Origin: Bolinopsis microptera
Taxonomy: Eukaryota > Ctenophora > Tentaculata > Lobata > Bolinopsidae
Direction of reading: 5' to 3'
DNA: 64,000 nt
NCBI RefSeq assembly: GCF_026151205.1
Contig: NC_087082.1
Location: 19,003,401 to 19,067,400 of the forward strand
A model generated the notes under the pieces. It searched no databases. It had not been told where the DNA came from and saw nothing but the letters and a program-made list of their open reading frames with translations. How positions within the stretch are numbered: position 1 is the first letter of the stretch; every line of letters starts with the position of its first letter. The translations under genes were made by a program, and so were the position numbers. Shown piece by piece: positions 1 to 14,500 of this stretch.

Positions 1-804
1 TGATACCATAAAATATTGTTCAGTAAACAAGTGGAAGCACCTTCCGTTTCTAACCCTAATATAACCCTTAATTGTACTAAACTGATAACCATGAAACGTT
101 ACTTCATCTTATACATGTGTTAAGTAGTTCAAGCTTTTCTTTAGTTGATCATTGATCATGATGCGCTACAACATACAAACATCTCGTTTTGTTTTGAGTG
201 CTTGGTGCAACCACCGATTTGGCCCCGATAATTTTTTTTATTGAAATCTTTCAAATCAGTCAATTACATACAAGTTTACACAATGAATTAGTTAAATATA
301 ATATTGTCCTCTAAGCATGGAAATGATATTAGTAATCCGTTATATTGTTGAACAAATTATGATGCTGATATTATGTTGAACATGATTTTCGAGTGATTGA
401 TTTGTTAGGTATACGAAATGGACCATAAATGTTATTATAAGTTACATTACCTACCTACTACGGATTTCACGACTACCATTTTATTTAATCTAATAACTTA
501 TGTAAACTTGTAAACAACCATTCCTTCACATGGCTTTTTTTCTTCCAAGTTTTAACTGCATATCATCACACAGGCGCAGGCTACGGTATCCGGTCATTCA
601 ACTTTTCAAATTTCAATAATTGACAACGGCAACCCCTCCATTTTGTGCTCTGTAGCGCCCCAAGAATGATGAATAAAGAACCATTATTTGATATTTTGAC
701 TAACATGAAACGATTTTACATTTTAAAGGCAATGCCTACGGTTGATGGAAATCTAGCGTCCGGTAACCGGTGCAATTATACTTGTTAATAAATTCAACTC
801 ACAG
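1..804. other. SRCR-unit intron (upstream part of array)
   Basis: The sequence from base 1 (GATACCATAAAATATTG...) is the same as that found just downstream of every SRCR exon in this array. At least one more SRCR unit therefore lies upstream of the window. No coding potential is seen here. Confidence 0.75.
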
Positions 805-1132
805 ATTTTAGTTTGGTGGACTCTCATGGTGATACTATTGGAGCTAACATTCTTGGGTTACTAATCAGCAATGGAGGAACAGTTTGTCACAATTATTTCA
901 CTGATTACTCAGCTGATGCTATTTGTCGTGAAATGGGATACTTTGGTGAAATGAGTTGGACATCTGGTAATAAGTGGGGCATCCAGTCAAATTATGATAT
1001 TACCCTGGACGACGTTTCATGTAGCAGCGGTGAATGGAGTTCGTGTACATTTTCATTATCGAACGATTGTGATCACAGTAAAGATGTGTTTTTACAGTGT
1101 TATGTTATTGGTGAGTCAACATCATAAATTAA

Positions 1133-1163
<31 letters not shown>

Positions 1164-2510
1164 CACCCTAATTTTTTTGTGAAACTTGGTTTGGAGATAG
1201 CAGTTGACCAACAAACTAGGACCGGTGACCAAACTTTTGAGGGGGTCCCGGACCCCAACCGCCAAACGGTGCCCGTGGGGCAGCCACGCCCATATTTGGT
1301 CCAAATTAGGCCCAATTTAGCCAAATATCCTGAACATGCCAAAAACCAGATTTAGGTGCTTTACTTGTAGCTATTGGTCCCCTGAACTCGTATATGAAAT
1401 TTCATTAAGATTGGACAAAAAATAACCGAGTTATGAACCAAAATATGACCATATTTGGGCATAAGCACCAAATTTGATCGGTTTTGGCCCATAAATTGGT
1501 CAAATATCAATATTTTTGAATGAAACCAACTGTATATAATGGAAAATAAGCCTATATTACACATCCTCTATGATTATCAGCTCAGTATCTACCTAACTGT
1601 GGATTCTGTATTCAAATAATCGCAAAAAATGAACAAAATCGTCCATATCTCAGTTCGCGATATTTGCGAAACTGATTTTGCTCAAAACAATAGAACTCAA
1701 TAGAGTTTCAATATTTTTACATGAAATTTTCAGAATAAACGTAGAATCGCATTTCGACTTTAAGTTTTGTATTGGAATTTTGAGTTAGGCCTTTAAGTTT
1801 AAAAAAATTTGGCGGCCAAATTCTGAAAAATGCCAGGCAAATTATGGAATTTGGCCGCCAGATTTTTTTAAATTCCTAACTCAAAATTCCAATACAAAAC
1901 TTAAGGTCGAAATGCGATTCTACGTTGATTTTGAAAATTTCATGTAAAAATATTGAAACCCTATTGAGTTCTATTGTTTTGAGCGAAATCAGTTTTGCAA
2001 ATATCGCGAACTGAGATATGGGCAATTTTGTTCATATTTTGCGATTATTTGGATACAGAATCCACGATTAGGTAGATAATGAGCTGATAATCATAGATAA
2101 TGTGTAGTATAGGCATACCTTCCATATAAAGTTGGTTTCATTCAAAAATATTGATATTTGACTAATTTATGGACCAAAATCGATCAAATTTGGTGCGTAT
2201 GCCCTAATGTGGTCATATGGTTTTTGGCTCAAAACTTAGTTTTTTTGTTGTTCAATCTTGATGAAAATTCATATACGAGTTCAAGGGACCACTAGCTACA
2301 AGTAGAGCACCTAAAATCTGTATTTTGAGCATGTTCAGGGTATTTGGCTAAATTGGGCCTAATTTGGACCAAATATGGGCGTGGCTGCCCGCGGGCACCG
2401 TTTGGCGGTTGGGGTCCGGGACCCCCTCAAAAGTTCAGTCACCGGTCCTAGTTTGTTGATCATCTGCTATCTCGAAACCATGTTTCACCAAAAATCAGGG
2501 TGAACCCCCC

Positions 2511-2583
<73 letters not shown>

Positions 2584-5500
2584 GGACACCCTGTATAATT
2601 GGGTTAAAAGTAATTTGATACCATAAAATATTGTTCAGTAAACAAGTCGAAGCACCTTCCGTTTCTAACCCTAATATAACCCTTAATTGTACCAAACTGA
2701 TAACCATGAAACGTTACTTCATCTTATAAATGTGTTAAGTAGTTCAAGCTTTTCTTTACTTGATCATTAATCATGATGCGGTACAACATACAAACATCTC
2801 GTTTTGTTGTGAGTGCTTCATCATTGGTGCAACCACCGACTTGGCTCCCGATAATGATATTAGTAATCCGTTATATTGTTGAACAAATTATGATGCTGAT
2901 ATTATGTTGAACATGATTGTCAAGTGATTGATTTGTTATACAAAATGGACCATAATTGTTAATATGAGTTACACCTACTACAAATTTCACGACTACCATT
3001 TTATTTAATCTAACACATCATGTAAACTTGCAAACAACCATTCCTTCACATTCCTTCAGGCTACGGTATCCGGTCATTCAACTTTTAAAATTTGAATAAT
3101 TGACAATGGCAACCCCTCCATTTTGTGCTCTGTAGCACCCCAAGAATGATGAATAAATAACCATTGTTTGATATTTTGACCAACATGAAACGATCGTTAA
3201 TTGTAATTTTACATTTTAAAGGCAATGCCTACGGTTGATGGAAATATAGCGTCCGCTAACCGGTGCAATTAATCTTGTTAATAAATTCAACTCACAGATT
3301 TTAGTCTGGTGGACTCTCATGGTGATACTATTGGAGCTGGCATTCTTGGGTTACTAATCAACAATGGAGGAACAGTTTGTAACGATTATTTCACCTTTTA
3401 CCCAGGTGATGCTATTTGTCGTGAAATGGGATACATGGGTCAAATCGGTTGGACATCCGGTAATAAGTGGGGCATCCAGTCAAATTATGATATTACCCTG
3501 GACGACGTTTCATGTAGCAGCGGTGAATGGAGTTCGTGTACATTTTCATTATCGAACGATTGTGATCACAGTAAAGATGTGTTTTTACAGTGTTATCAAA
3601 TTGGTGAGTCAACATCATAAATTAAAGGACAACCTGTATAATTGGGTTAAAAGTAATTTGATACCATAAAATATTGTTCAGTAAACATGTTGAAGCACCT
3701 TCCGTTTCTAACCCTAATATAACCCTTAATTGTACCAAACTGATAACCATGATCAAACGTCACTTCATCTTATACATGTGTTAATAAGTAGTTCAAGCTT
3801 TTCTTTACTTGATCATTGATCATGATGCGCTACAACATACAAACATCTCGTTTTGTTGTGAGTGCTTGGTGCAACTACCGACTTGGCTCCCGATAATGAT
3901 ATTATAGTAATCCGTTATATTGTTGAACAAATTATGATGCTGATATTACGTTGAACATGATTGTCGAATAATTGATTTGTTATAGTTATACGGCCCCACA
4001 AAAAACCTCACCGAACCTCCACGCGGTGTGGGGTGGGTGACTCGAACGGGAGGTGCATGGGTGTTTCTAACCTATGCAAAGGAAGGGACTAGGCATCTCA
4101 ACAACAAAGCAAAGGAAAGGCTATAATAGCCTTTACTAACCTTAGACCCGCAGCATAACCGCTTTTCCCACAGGCGAATAACACCTTCCGCAGGAAAATA
4201 ACACGCTCACAGGCTCCCACATGACGTGTAACCCCAGGATTTGGTTTTGGATCGAACACTCAAAACAACGATAGAGGAGAGGTCTCACGCTCACAGACTA
4301 CAACGTCTCGTGTAACCCCAGGATTTAACACGCTCACAGGCTACCACGTCTCGTGTACCCTAGGATTTGATTATGGATCGGACACTCAAAACAACGACAG
4401 AGGAGCGGTCTACAGTGACAGAGTGACGTTACAGTAACATTGCAAACTCCTACGATTTTCACGTAGCAGGCCATGAACTCCCCTGGAAGTCCCTGTCTCT
4501 CCGTCGTTAACCCGGCGGGGTTGCATCAGGGGCGGTGGTAACAGAACTTCAAGACTCTCGGAGTCTGTTGTCGATATCTATGTTTAATATATTTATGGTA
4601 TATAATTTGAAAGTCTCTCTCTCCGGCAGCAGGAGTTGGAGAATGGGGACGCGTTGTGAAAGCCACCGTAAGGAAGGCTTACTGTCGACGCCGACCAATC
4701 AAAAGAAAATGTGTTATAGGAAATAGACCATAAATGTTATTATCATATTATGAGTTACATTACCTACCTACTACGGATTTCACGACTACCATTTTATTTA
4801 ATCTAACAACTTATATAAACTTGTAAACAACCATTCCTTAACATGGCTTTTTTTCTTCAAAGTTTAAACTGCATATCACCACACAGGCTACGGTGTCCAG
4901 TCATTTAACTTTTAAAATTTCTATAATTGACAATGGCAACCCATCCATTTTGTGCTCTGTAGCGCCCCAAGAATGATGAATAAAGAACCATTATTTGATA
5001 TTTTTACCAACATAAAACGATCGTTAATTGTAGTTTTAAATTTTTAAAGGCAATGCCTACGGTTGATGAAAATCTAGCGTCCGGTAACCGGCGCAATTAT
5101 ACTTGTTAATGAATTCAACTCGCAGATTTTAGTCTGGTGGACTCTCATGGTGATACTATTGGAGCTGGCATTCTTGGGTTACTAATCAGCAATGGAGGAA
5201 CAGTTTGTAACGATCATTTCACTGATTACTCAGCTGATGCTATTTGTCGTGAAATGGGATACTTTGGTCAAATGAGATGGACATCTGGTAATAAGTTGGG
5301 CATCCAGTCAAATTATGATATTACTCTGGACGACGTTTTATGCAGCAGCGGTGAATGGAGTTCGTGTACATATTCACTATCGAACGATTGTGGTCACAAT
5401 GAAGATGTGTTTTTACAGTGTGATGCAACTGGTGAGTCAACATCATAAATTTAAGAAAACCTTGTATAATTGGGTTAAAAGTAATTTGATACCAAAAATA

Positions 5501-8500
5501 TTGTTCAGTAATGAGTAAACAATTCGAAGCACCTTCCGTTTTTAACCCTAATATAACCCTTAATTGTACCAAACTGATAACCATTGTAATTTTACAATTT
5601 AGAAGGCAATGCCTACGGTTGATGGAAATCTAGCGTCCGCTAACCAGCGTAATTATGGTTGTTAATGAATTCAACTCACAGATTTTAGTCTGGTGGACTC
5701 TCATGGTGATACTATTGGAGCTGGCATTCTTGGGTTACTAATCAGCGATGGAGGAACAGTTTGTGACTATGATTTCACTGAAGATTCAGCTGATGCTATT
5801 TGTCGTGAAATGGGATACTTTGGTCAAATGAGTTGGACATCCGGTAACTACGTAGATGAAGAGAGCATCCAGTCAAATTATAATATTACCCTGGACGACG
5901 TTTCATGTAGCAGCGGTGAATGGAGTTCGTGTACATATTCATTATCAAACGATTGTGATCACATTTTTGATGTGTTTTTACAGTGTGATGGATTTGGTGA
6001 GTCAACATCATAAATTGAAGGACACCCTGTGTAATTGGGTTAAAAGTAATTTGATACCATAAAATATTGTTCAGTAAACAAGTCGAAGCACCTTCCGTTT
6101 CTAACCCTAATATAACCCTTAATTGTACCAAACTGATAACCATGAAACGTTACTTCATCTGATACATGTGTTAAGTAGTTCAAGCTTTTCTTTACTTGAT
6201 CATTGATCATGATGCACTATAACATACTAACTTTTCGTTTTGTTGTGAGTGCTTGGTGCAACCACCGACTTCATGGCTCCCGATAATGATATTAGTAATC
6301 CGTTATATTGTTGAACAAATTATGATGCTGATATAATATGTTGAACATGATTGTCGAGTGATTGATTTGTTATACGAAATGGACCATAAATGTTATTATG
6401 AGTTACATTACCTACTCCGGATTCCACGACTACCATTTTATTTAATCTAATAACTTATGTAAACTTGTAAACAACCATTCCTTCACATGGCTTTTTTTCT
6501 TCAAAGTTTTAACTGCATATCACCACACAGGCGCAGGCTACGGTGTCCGGTCATTAAACTTTTAAAATTTGAATAATTGACAATGGCAACCCCTCCATTT
6601 TGTGCTCTGTAGTGCCCCAAGAATGATGAATAAAGAACCATTATTTGATATTTTGACCAACATAAAACGATCGTTAATTGTAATTTTAAATTTTAAAAGG
6701 TAATACCTACGGTTGAATTTTAAAAGGTAATGCCTACGGTTGATGGAAATCGAGCATCCACTAACCGGCGCAATTATGGTTGTTAATGAATTCAACTCAC
6801 AGATTTTAGTCTGGTGGACTCTCATGGTGATACTATTGGAGCTAACATTCTTGGGTTACTAATCAGCGATGGAGGAACAGTTTGTGACGATTATTTCACT
6901 GATTACTCAGCTGATGCTATTTGTCGTGAAATGGGATACATCGGTCAATTGAGTTGGACATCTGGTAATAAGTGGGGCATCCAGTCAAATTATGATATTA
7001 CCCTGGACGACTTTTCATGCAGCAGCGGTGAATGGAGTTCGTGTACATTTTCACTATCGAACAATTGTGGTCACAGTAAAGATGTGTTTTTACAGTGTGA
7101 TGGAAGTGGTACGTGAGTCAACATCATAAATTAAAGGAAACCCTGTATAATTGGTTTAAAAGTAATTTAATACCATAAAATATTGTTCAGTAAACAAGTC
7201 AAAGTACCTGCCGTTTCTAACCCTAATATAACCCTTTTTAATTGTATCAAACTGATAACCATGAAACGTTACTTCATCTTATACATATGTTAATAAGTAG
7301 TTCAAGCTTTTCTTTACTTGATCATTGATCATGATGCACTATAACATACAAACATCTCGTTTTGTTGTGAGTGCTTGGTGCAACCACCGACTTGGCTCCC
7401 GATAATGATATTAGTAATCCGTTATATTGTTGAACAAATTATGATGCTGATATTATGTTGAACATGATTGTCGAGTGATTGATTTGTTATACGGAATGGA
7501 CCATAAATGTTATTATGAGTTACATTACCTACTACGGATTTCACGACTACCATTTTATTTAATCTAACAACTTATGTAAACTTGTAAACAACCATTCCTT
7601 CACATGGATTTTTTTCTTCAAAGTTGTAACTGCATATCACCACACAGGCGCTTAGGCTACGGTGTCCGGTCATTTAACTTTTTAAATTTGAATAATTGAC
7701 AATGACAACCCCTCCATTTTGTGCTCTGTAGCGCCCCAAGAATGATGAATAAAGAACCATTATTTGATATTTTGACCAACATAAAACGATCGTTAATTGT
7801 AGTTTTAAATTTTAAAAGGCAATGCCTACGGTTGATGGAAATCGAGCGTCCGCTAACCACCGCAATTATTTTTGTTAATGAATTCAACTCACAGATTTTA
7901 GTCTGGTGGACTCTCATGGTGATACTATTGGAGCTAACATTCTTGGGTTACTAATCAGCGATGGAGGAACAGTTTGTGACGATTCTTTCACTGAAGATTC
8001 AGCTGATGCTATTTGTCGTGAAATGGGATACTTTGGTCAAGTGAGTTGGACATACGGTAATAAGTGGGGCATCCAGTCAAATTATGATATTACCCTGGAC
8101 GACGTTTCATGCAGCAGCGGTGAATGGAGTTCGTGTACATTTTCGTTATCGAACGATTGTGATCACGATGAAGATGTGTTTTTACAGTGTGATGGAATTG
8201 GTGAGTCAACATCATAAATTAAAGGACACCCTGTATAATTGGGTTAAAAGTAATTTGATACCATAAAATATTGTTCAGTGAACAAGTTGAAGCACCTTCC
8301 GTTTCTAACCCTAATATAACCCTTAATTGTACCAAACTGATAACCATGAAACGTTACTTCATCTTATACATGTGTTAATAAGCAGTTCAAGCTTTTCTTA
8401 ATTTCTTTACTTGATCATTGATCATGATGCGCTACAACATACAAACATCTTGTTTTGTTGTGAGTGCTTGGTGCAACCACCGACTTGGCTCCCGATAATG

Positions 8501-11500
8501 ATATTAGTAATCCGTTATATTGTTGAACAAATTATGATGCTGATATTATGTTGATAACTGATAACCATGAAACTTCACTTCAGATGTTGAATCAGTTAAC
8601 ATAGAAGTGAAGGAAGGCTCTTACGCAACGATTTCGTGTATCATCAATGGCATAACAGAAACAGCAGCAGTGACCTGGCGAACAAGTACAGGACCTGTTC
8701 CAGGCGATAAGCTCGTCCCTACCCAAGGAAGTTACTCTGATGGGACACAGACATCAACTCTTGCCGTAGACGGAACTCTTGTCAACGAAGATACTGCCTA
8801 CACTTGCAGAGTCACTTCAAGATCTTTACCTGATTCCAACTTCTCTGATACCACTGTCAATCTGAACGTTTATGGTATGTTCTTAAACGCTAATGCAGTA
8901 ATTGTGCGATATATTTTTCGATTCATGAACGAATTTTTATCCTTTCTTCATATTCCAATTCACATCAGATCAAGGAAATGATTTCATGATCCGTCAGTTA
9001 TAAATTGTAGAATTTGTAAATTTACCAAAACTCATTTCAGACGTTGAATCAGTTTACACAGAAGTGAAGAAAGGCTCTTACGCAACGATTTCGTGTATCA
9101 TCACTAGCATAACAGAAACAGCAGCAGTGACCTGGCGAACAAGTACAGGACCTGTTCCAGCTGAAAAGTTCACCCCTGTCCAAGGAAGTTACTCTGCAGG
9201 GACACAGACGTCAACTCTTGCCGTAGACGGAACTCTTGTCAACGAAGATACTGCCTACACTTGCAGAGTCACTTCCGGATCTTTACCTGATTCCAACTTC
9301 TCTGATACCACTGTCAATCTAAACGTTTATGGTATGTTCTTTAACGCTAACAGTAATTTCTATCTCACCTCCAATCTCCATATTCTAATTCAATTCAGTT
9401 AACGGAATTGTTTTGATGATCCGTTGGTTGTAAATTGTAGAATTTGTAGAATTTGTAAATTTACCAAAACACACTTCAGACGTTCAATCAGTTAACACAG
9501 AAGTGAAGAAAGGCTCTTACGCAACGATTTCGTGTATCATCACTGGCATAACAGAAACAGCAGCAGTGACCTGGCGAACAAGTACAGGACCAGTTCCAGC
9601 TGAAAAGTTCACCCCTGTTCAAGGAAGTTACTCTGCAGGGGCACAGACATCAACTCTTGCTGTAGACGGAACTCTCGTCAACGAAGATACTGCCTACACT
9701 TGCAGAGTCACTTCCGGATCTTCACCTGATTCCAACTTCTCTGATACCACTGTCAATCTAAACGTTTATGGTATGTTCTTTAACGCTAACAGTAATTTCT
9801 ATCTCACCTCCAATCTCCATATTCTAATTCAATTCAGTTAACGGAATTGTTTTGATGATCCGTTGGTTGTAAATTGTAGAATTTGTAGAATTTGTAAATT
9901 TACCAAAACTCACTTCAGACGTTGAATCAGTTAACACAGAAGTGAAGAAAGGCTCTTACGCAACGATTTCGTGTATCATCACTGGCATAACAGAAACAGC
10001 AGCAGTGACCTGGCGAACTAGTACAGGACCAGTTTCAGGCGATAAGCTCGTCCCTAACCAAGGAAGTTACTCTGATGGGAGACAGACATCAACTCTTGCC
10101 GTAGACGGGACTCTTGTCAACAAAGATACTGCCTACACTTGTAGAGTCACTTCCGGATCTTTACCTGATTCCAACTTCTCTGATACCACTGTCAATCTAA
10201 ACGTTTATGGTATGTTCTTTAAACGCTAATGCAGTAATTGTGCGATATATTTTTCGATTCATGAACTAATTTCTATCCTTCCTCCATATTCCAATTCACA
10301 TCAGATCAAGGAAATGATTTCATGATTTGTCGGTTATAAATTGTAGAATTTGTAAATTTACCAAAACTCATTTCAGACGTTGAATCAGTTAACACAGAAG
10401 TGAAGAAAGGCTCTTACGCAACGATTTCGTGTATCATCACTGGCATAACAGAAACAGCAGCAGTGACCTGGCGAACAAGTACAGGACCTGTTCCAGGCGA
10501 TAAGCTCGTCCCTACCCAAGGAAGTTACTCTGATGGGAGACAGACATCAACTCTTGCCGTAGACGGGACTCTTGTCAACAAAGATACTGCCTACACTTGT
10601 AGAGTCACTTCCGGATCTTTACCTGATTCCAACTTCTCTGATACCACTGTCAATCTAAACGTTTATGGTATGTTCTTTAGACGCTAACAGTAAGCTTACA
10701 ATCTATTTATCGATTCATGAACTAATTTTTTTCCTTCCTCCATATTCCAATTCACATCAGATCAAGGAAATTATTTCATGATTTGTCGGTTATAAATTGT
10801 AGAATTTGTAAATGCTCAAAAATCTATGCATCAATTTCAAAACATAACTTTTCCAATAAGAGGTTGTTTTAAGAAAATGTATTTAATGGTCATCTACGTC
10901 TATTAAACAAAAAATAACTTATATTACATTAACTTGAAATTTAAAAATATCAATTTATGTCAATAATTAAATTTAATATTTTAATCGTGCAAGCGTTATA
11001 AATTGAATGACGATTAATCACTCTACACTCGACTGTCACGTGACTTTTTCAATCCGTTCTCTAGCTGGCCCTGAACGAGTACTCGAAACCTTAACCCTCT
11101 AATCTGATTCCAACCGTAACCCAATCCCTAACAAAAGCATAATATGCTGAAACCCTAATCCAATGAGAAATTATATCAACTTCATTATACGGTCATATTA
11201 CATGATCGAGACAGTTTTTCGCCAATATTTTGCCAGAAAAGCATATTTAACTCTATGTCATGGGGGTGATTCAGACACACGCGCTCTTATATCACCTTTA
11301 TATGATCATAACACCAGGTTTAAAGCTAAGTTAGGAAAGACATATCGTGCAGAGGAGGTTAACTATTGGCATAATTACACGTACTCTGATTATCACACTT
11401 ACCCGTATAACAAACATACATGCTCGAGACATATTGATATTGATATTGATATTGATATTGATATTGATATTGATATTGATATTGATATTGATATTGATAT

Positions 11501-14500
11501 TGATATTGATATTGATATTGATATTGATATTGATATTGATATTGATATTGATATTGATATTGATATTGATATTGATATTGATATTGATATTGATATTGAT
11601 ATTGATATTGATATTGATATTGATATTGATATTGATATTGATATTGATATTGATATTGATATTGATATTGATATTGATATTATTGAATGAAGCTAACTTC
11701 AGACATAAATAATATTACTTCTTTTTACAAAGGGACTTGGAGTATAAACGACCAAGTATGCATGATTGTCTATCCAACCAAGAATTCAGGAGGCAAGGGT
11801 GGGTGCGTAAACTTTACTCTCTGCACTCTCCGATCCTGTATCACCCTGAATTCTTTTCAACGCATTTTTATTAAAGGTATTATATATACCTTCTAGTCAC
11901 TCTCTTGCTACTCCAAGTTCCCTAAGATATCTGGTCTAAAATTCGTGCTAGTTATGCATGTAAAATATATTTTTGTCTGCTTTAATATATGTGGATTCCC
12001 GTGGGGAGGTGTAGTGAGGCAAATTTGTTTATTTTAATAGTAGATTGCCTGTTCAGCAGGTTGAAGAGGTGATGCAGATTTGTTTACATTTTAATAGTAG
12101 ATTGCCTGTTCAGCAGGTTGAAGAGGTGATGCAGATTTGTTTACATTTTAATAGTAGATTACCTGTTCAGCAGGTTGAAGAGGTGATGCATATTTTGTAT
12201 TATGGAACGCTTGTAACGCTTGTAACTCCTTCTTGTTACCACTTACCCCGCTTTGAATGCCCCGAATTATTTTATATAATGTGCGTTAACCGTGCGTTAA
12301 CCGTGCGTTAACCGTGCGTTATGTGACCACCGACAGTTTACCGAATTGCCGGCTATTGTAGTTGGAGGGGTAATTTTAAGCCTAAGCCATGCACGATCCT
12401 CTTATGAGAGTTGTAGTAGCTACATTTCGATCATTGTGGATATAGTAAAACCGTAGAATACCCTTGTTAACTTGATATTTACATTTGTAAATGTATCTTT
12501 GTTTTTATAACCTCTTATTGCAGCGCTATCTACAATGGATACTGTGTACTACAGTCCCACGAGTATAGAGGTGACAGTGGAAGGACGTTATGAGCCACAA
12601 ATAATTTGGTTCATTGGAGGACAGGCGTACAGTTCTCAAGATAATCCCCATTTGACCCCAACAATTTCATCGGTATGGTCTGGGTCCAAAAAGACCTTTA
12701 ATCTGGCGTTCGATATGAGTGGGTTTGAAACATCTATGTCGCCGTTCACAGTTCGAGGAACAGTGTCTTTCGGAGACGCCACTGATTCAACCTTCGACAC
12801 GGTGACAGCCAACATCTACAAGAGAGGTTTTTCTTCTCTTATCCATTATTCCATTGTCTCATTTAAATTTATGATTCGATATTGCTGAAACTTTACTGAT
12901 ATCTAACTCTCATTTCACTTTAAGATTTCAATTTTAAATATGAATTTATTTTCATAGCTGCATTATACCTAATCTTAAAAAGTTGTTTATAACCTTAATT
13001 GCCATCCCAGAGTTTGTTGAGAGCCTTCCAGCCTCAACAATATTCCGCAACACTGACATCCCGAAAGCATTCTTGTGCTCTGCTTCGGGTGAAGACAAGG
13101 AATTACTTACGTTGTCTTGGAAGATAGGTTTGTTTCTAACGATCTCCTGTTACTCACGTTCAATGTAATATACACTCTGCAACTCGCTCATTTGAATGTG
13201 ATACGTACGATACATAAAATTTATGACCGGTCAGTTTTATCAACGCTGAAATGTAAGTATTCTTTTTCTCGTGATAACTGAAATTACACACTAAAGAACG
13301 ATACCACCACTCAACAGGAGATGTACTAGTAGATGATGAGGTAGAGCACGTGACCCTAACAGATGAGTCAGACAGCAGCTCAACCACCACCAAGATCAGC
13401 AAGTTGACAATAACAACCAACAAACCAACTTTCAACGCTCAGTTCAAATGTATTGCCACCTGGAGCGGAATAAATGGAAAGTCTATCGAGTCGACGTCTG
13501 ACTCTAACGCTGTCGGAGTAGCCGTGGATGAGAACACGTTCAGCACTGGTTCCTCTGGAGACGGAGTAATAAGTTGTGTGGTGTGGGGTGATTCACCCCC
13601 ACATTCTGTCACGTGGTCTAACGAAAGGGGTGATGCTATCACCAACCAACCTGATGAGGTAACTGCCATAGATAGCCGAGAATCAATGAACTCAATGAAC
13701 GATTTTTGAGCATGATTTTAATTATCTTTTTTGATATCTTCCAACTTTTAGTTTAACGAAATGACCCAACTTTCAGACAGAAATCGCAGACAGTATAACA
13801 GAAGGCATTACTTACACCCACTTGCTCACTGTTAAGAAGATGACGTTTGGGGATCAAGGAAAATACACCTGCTCAGTTGTGTTTGGGGAAAACGAAACCC
13901 CCGTTAATGTCGTCACAACTCTTCACAAGCTTTGTAAGTTGGTTATCAGTGATCATATTCAACCATCTATCCACCCTGTTGCTAAAACTTATATTTATAT
14001 ATTGGTATTGTTTTATAAATATAATGAAACGGATCGTTTGCCCGCCAATTTGATTGTTTTCAATTGTTCGAAATGTATATTATACAGGGTGGGCCAAAAG
14101 TCAGTACCCATACGTTGGCCTTTATAGCTCAGTCACTGAGTGCCCAATTTAAATACTTCTTTCTTGTATGACTTACTACCACCACTGGTTCGAGGAATTT
14201 GTCAACTCGAAAAATATTCGCGTTCATTTTTTTCAAATGGAGGTTCATTTTCACATTTATTTGATAGTTTGGATAGTCAGATCAAGCTAAATGTTATTGA
14301 ATTGTGTTTGGCCATTCGAATTACGTTTGTCCTGAAAGAATTAGAACTGTAGCTTCTCAGATGACCGAGATATGAAGCATAACAAGTTTATTCATTACGT
14401 GTGATCAGGTGATTGGTTTACCTAATCACGTGATAAGGTGACCCCGTTAACTACCCCGTTAAACATTATGGGAATTGTTAAGGGTGCCCAATTAAGGTGT

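Larger units (their letters stand above)
805..8290 (+). repeat. Tandem array of ~1.1-kb SRCR exon-plus-intron units
   Basis: Six units; exon starts are spaced 2,493, 1,828, 556, 1,121 and 1,092 bp. Subtracting the foldback insertion from the first spacing and a 0.7-kb insertion from the second restores a basal unit of about 1.05-1.1 kb. Intron sequence is nearly as conserved as exon sequence, for example the stretch from ATTGTTCAGTAAACAAG to the next CTCACAG. That points to recent segmental duplication or gene conversion. Confidence 0.88.
10668..12523. other. Gene 1 intron with repeats and a domain relic
   Basis: An 1.86-kb intron. It holds the tail of the Ig repeat unit (to about 10,814), a relic of a galactose-binding-like exon (11,262-11,430), a 250-bp hexanucleotide tract (11,431-11,685), a 57-bp minisatellite (12,041-12,195) and four GTGCGTTAACC units (12,282-12,320). 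Confidence 0.7.

Noticed and set aside
4000..4730. tRNA gene suggested by GTGACTCGAACGGG
   Set aside because: No complete cloverleaf can be drawn around it; at most a weak B-box-like motif within a mobile element.
11163..11712. Open frames rich in Ile-Asp or Ile-Leu
   Set aside because: They come from the ATTGAT microsatellite; only the short part before it (11,262-11,430) has domain similarity.
12045..12311. Open frame over the 57-bp minisatellite
   Set aside because: It is open only because the period is a multiple of 3; no splice sites or domain support it.
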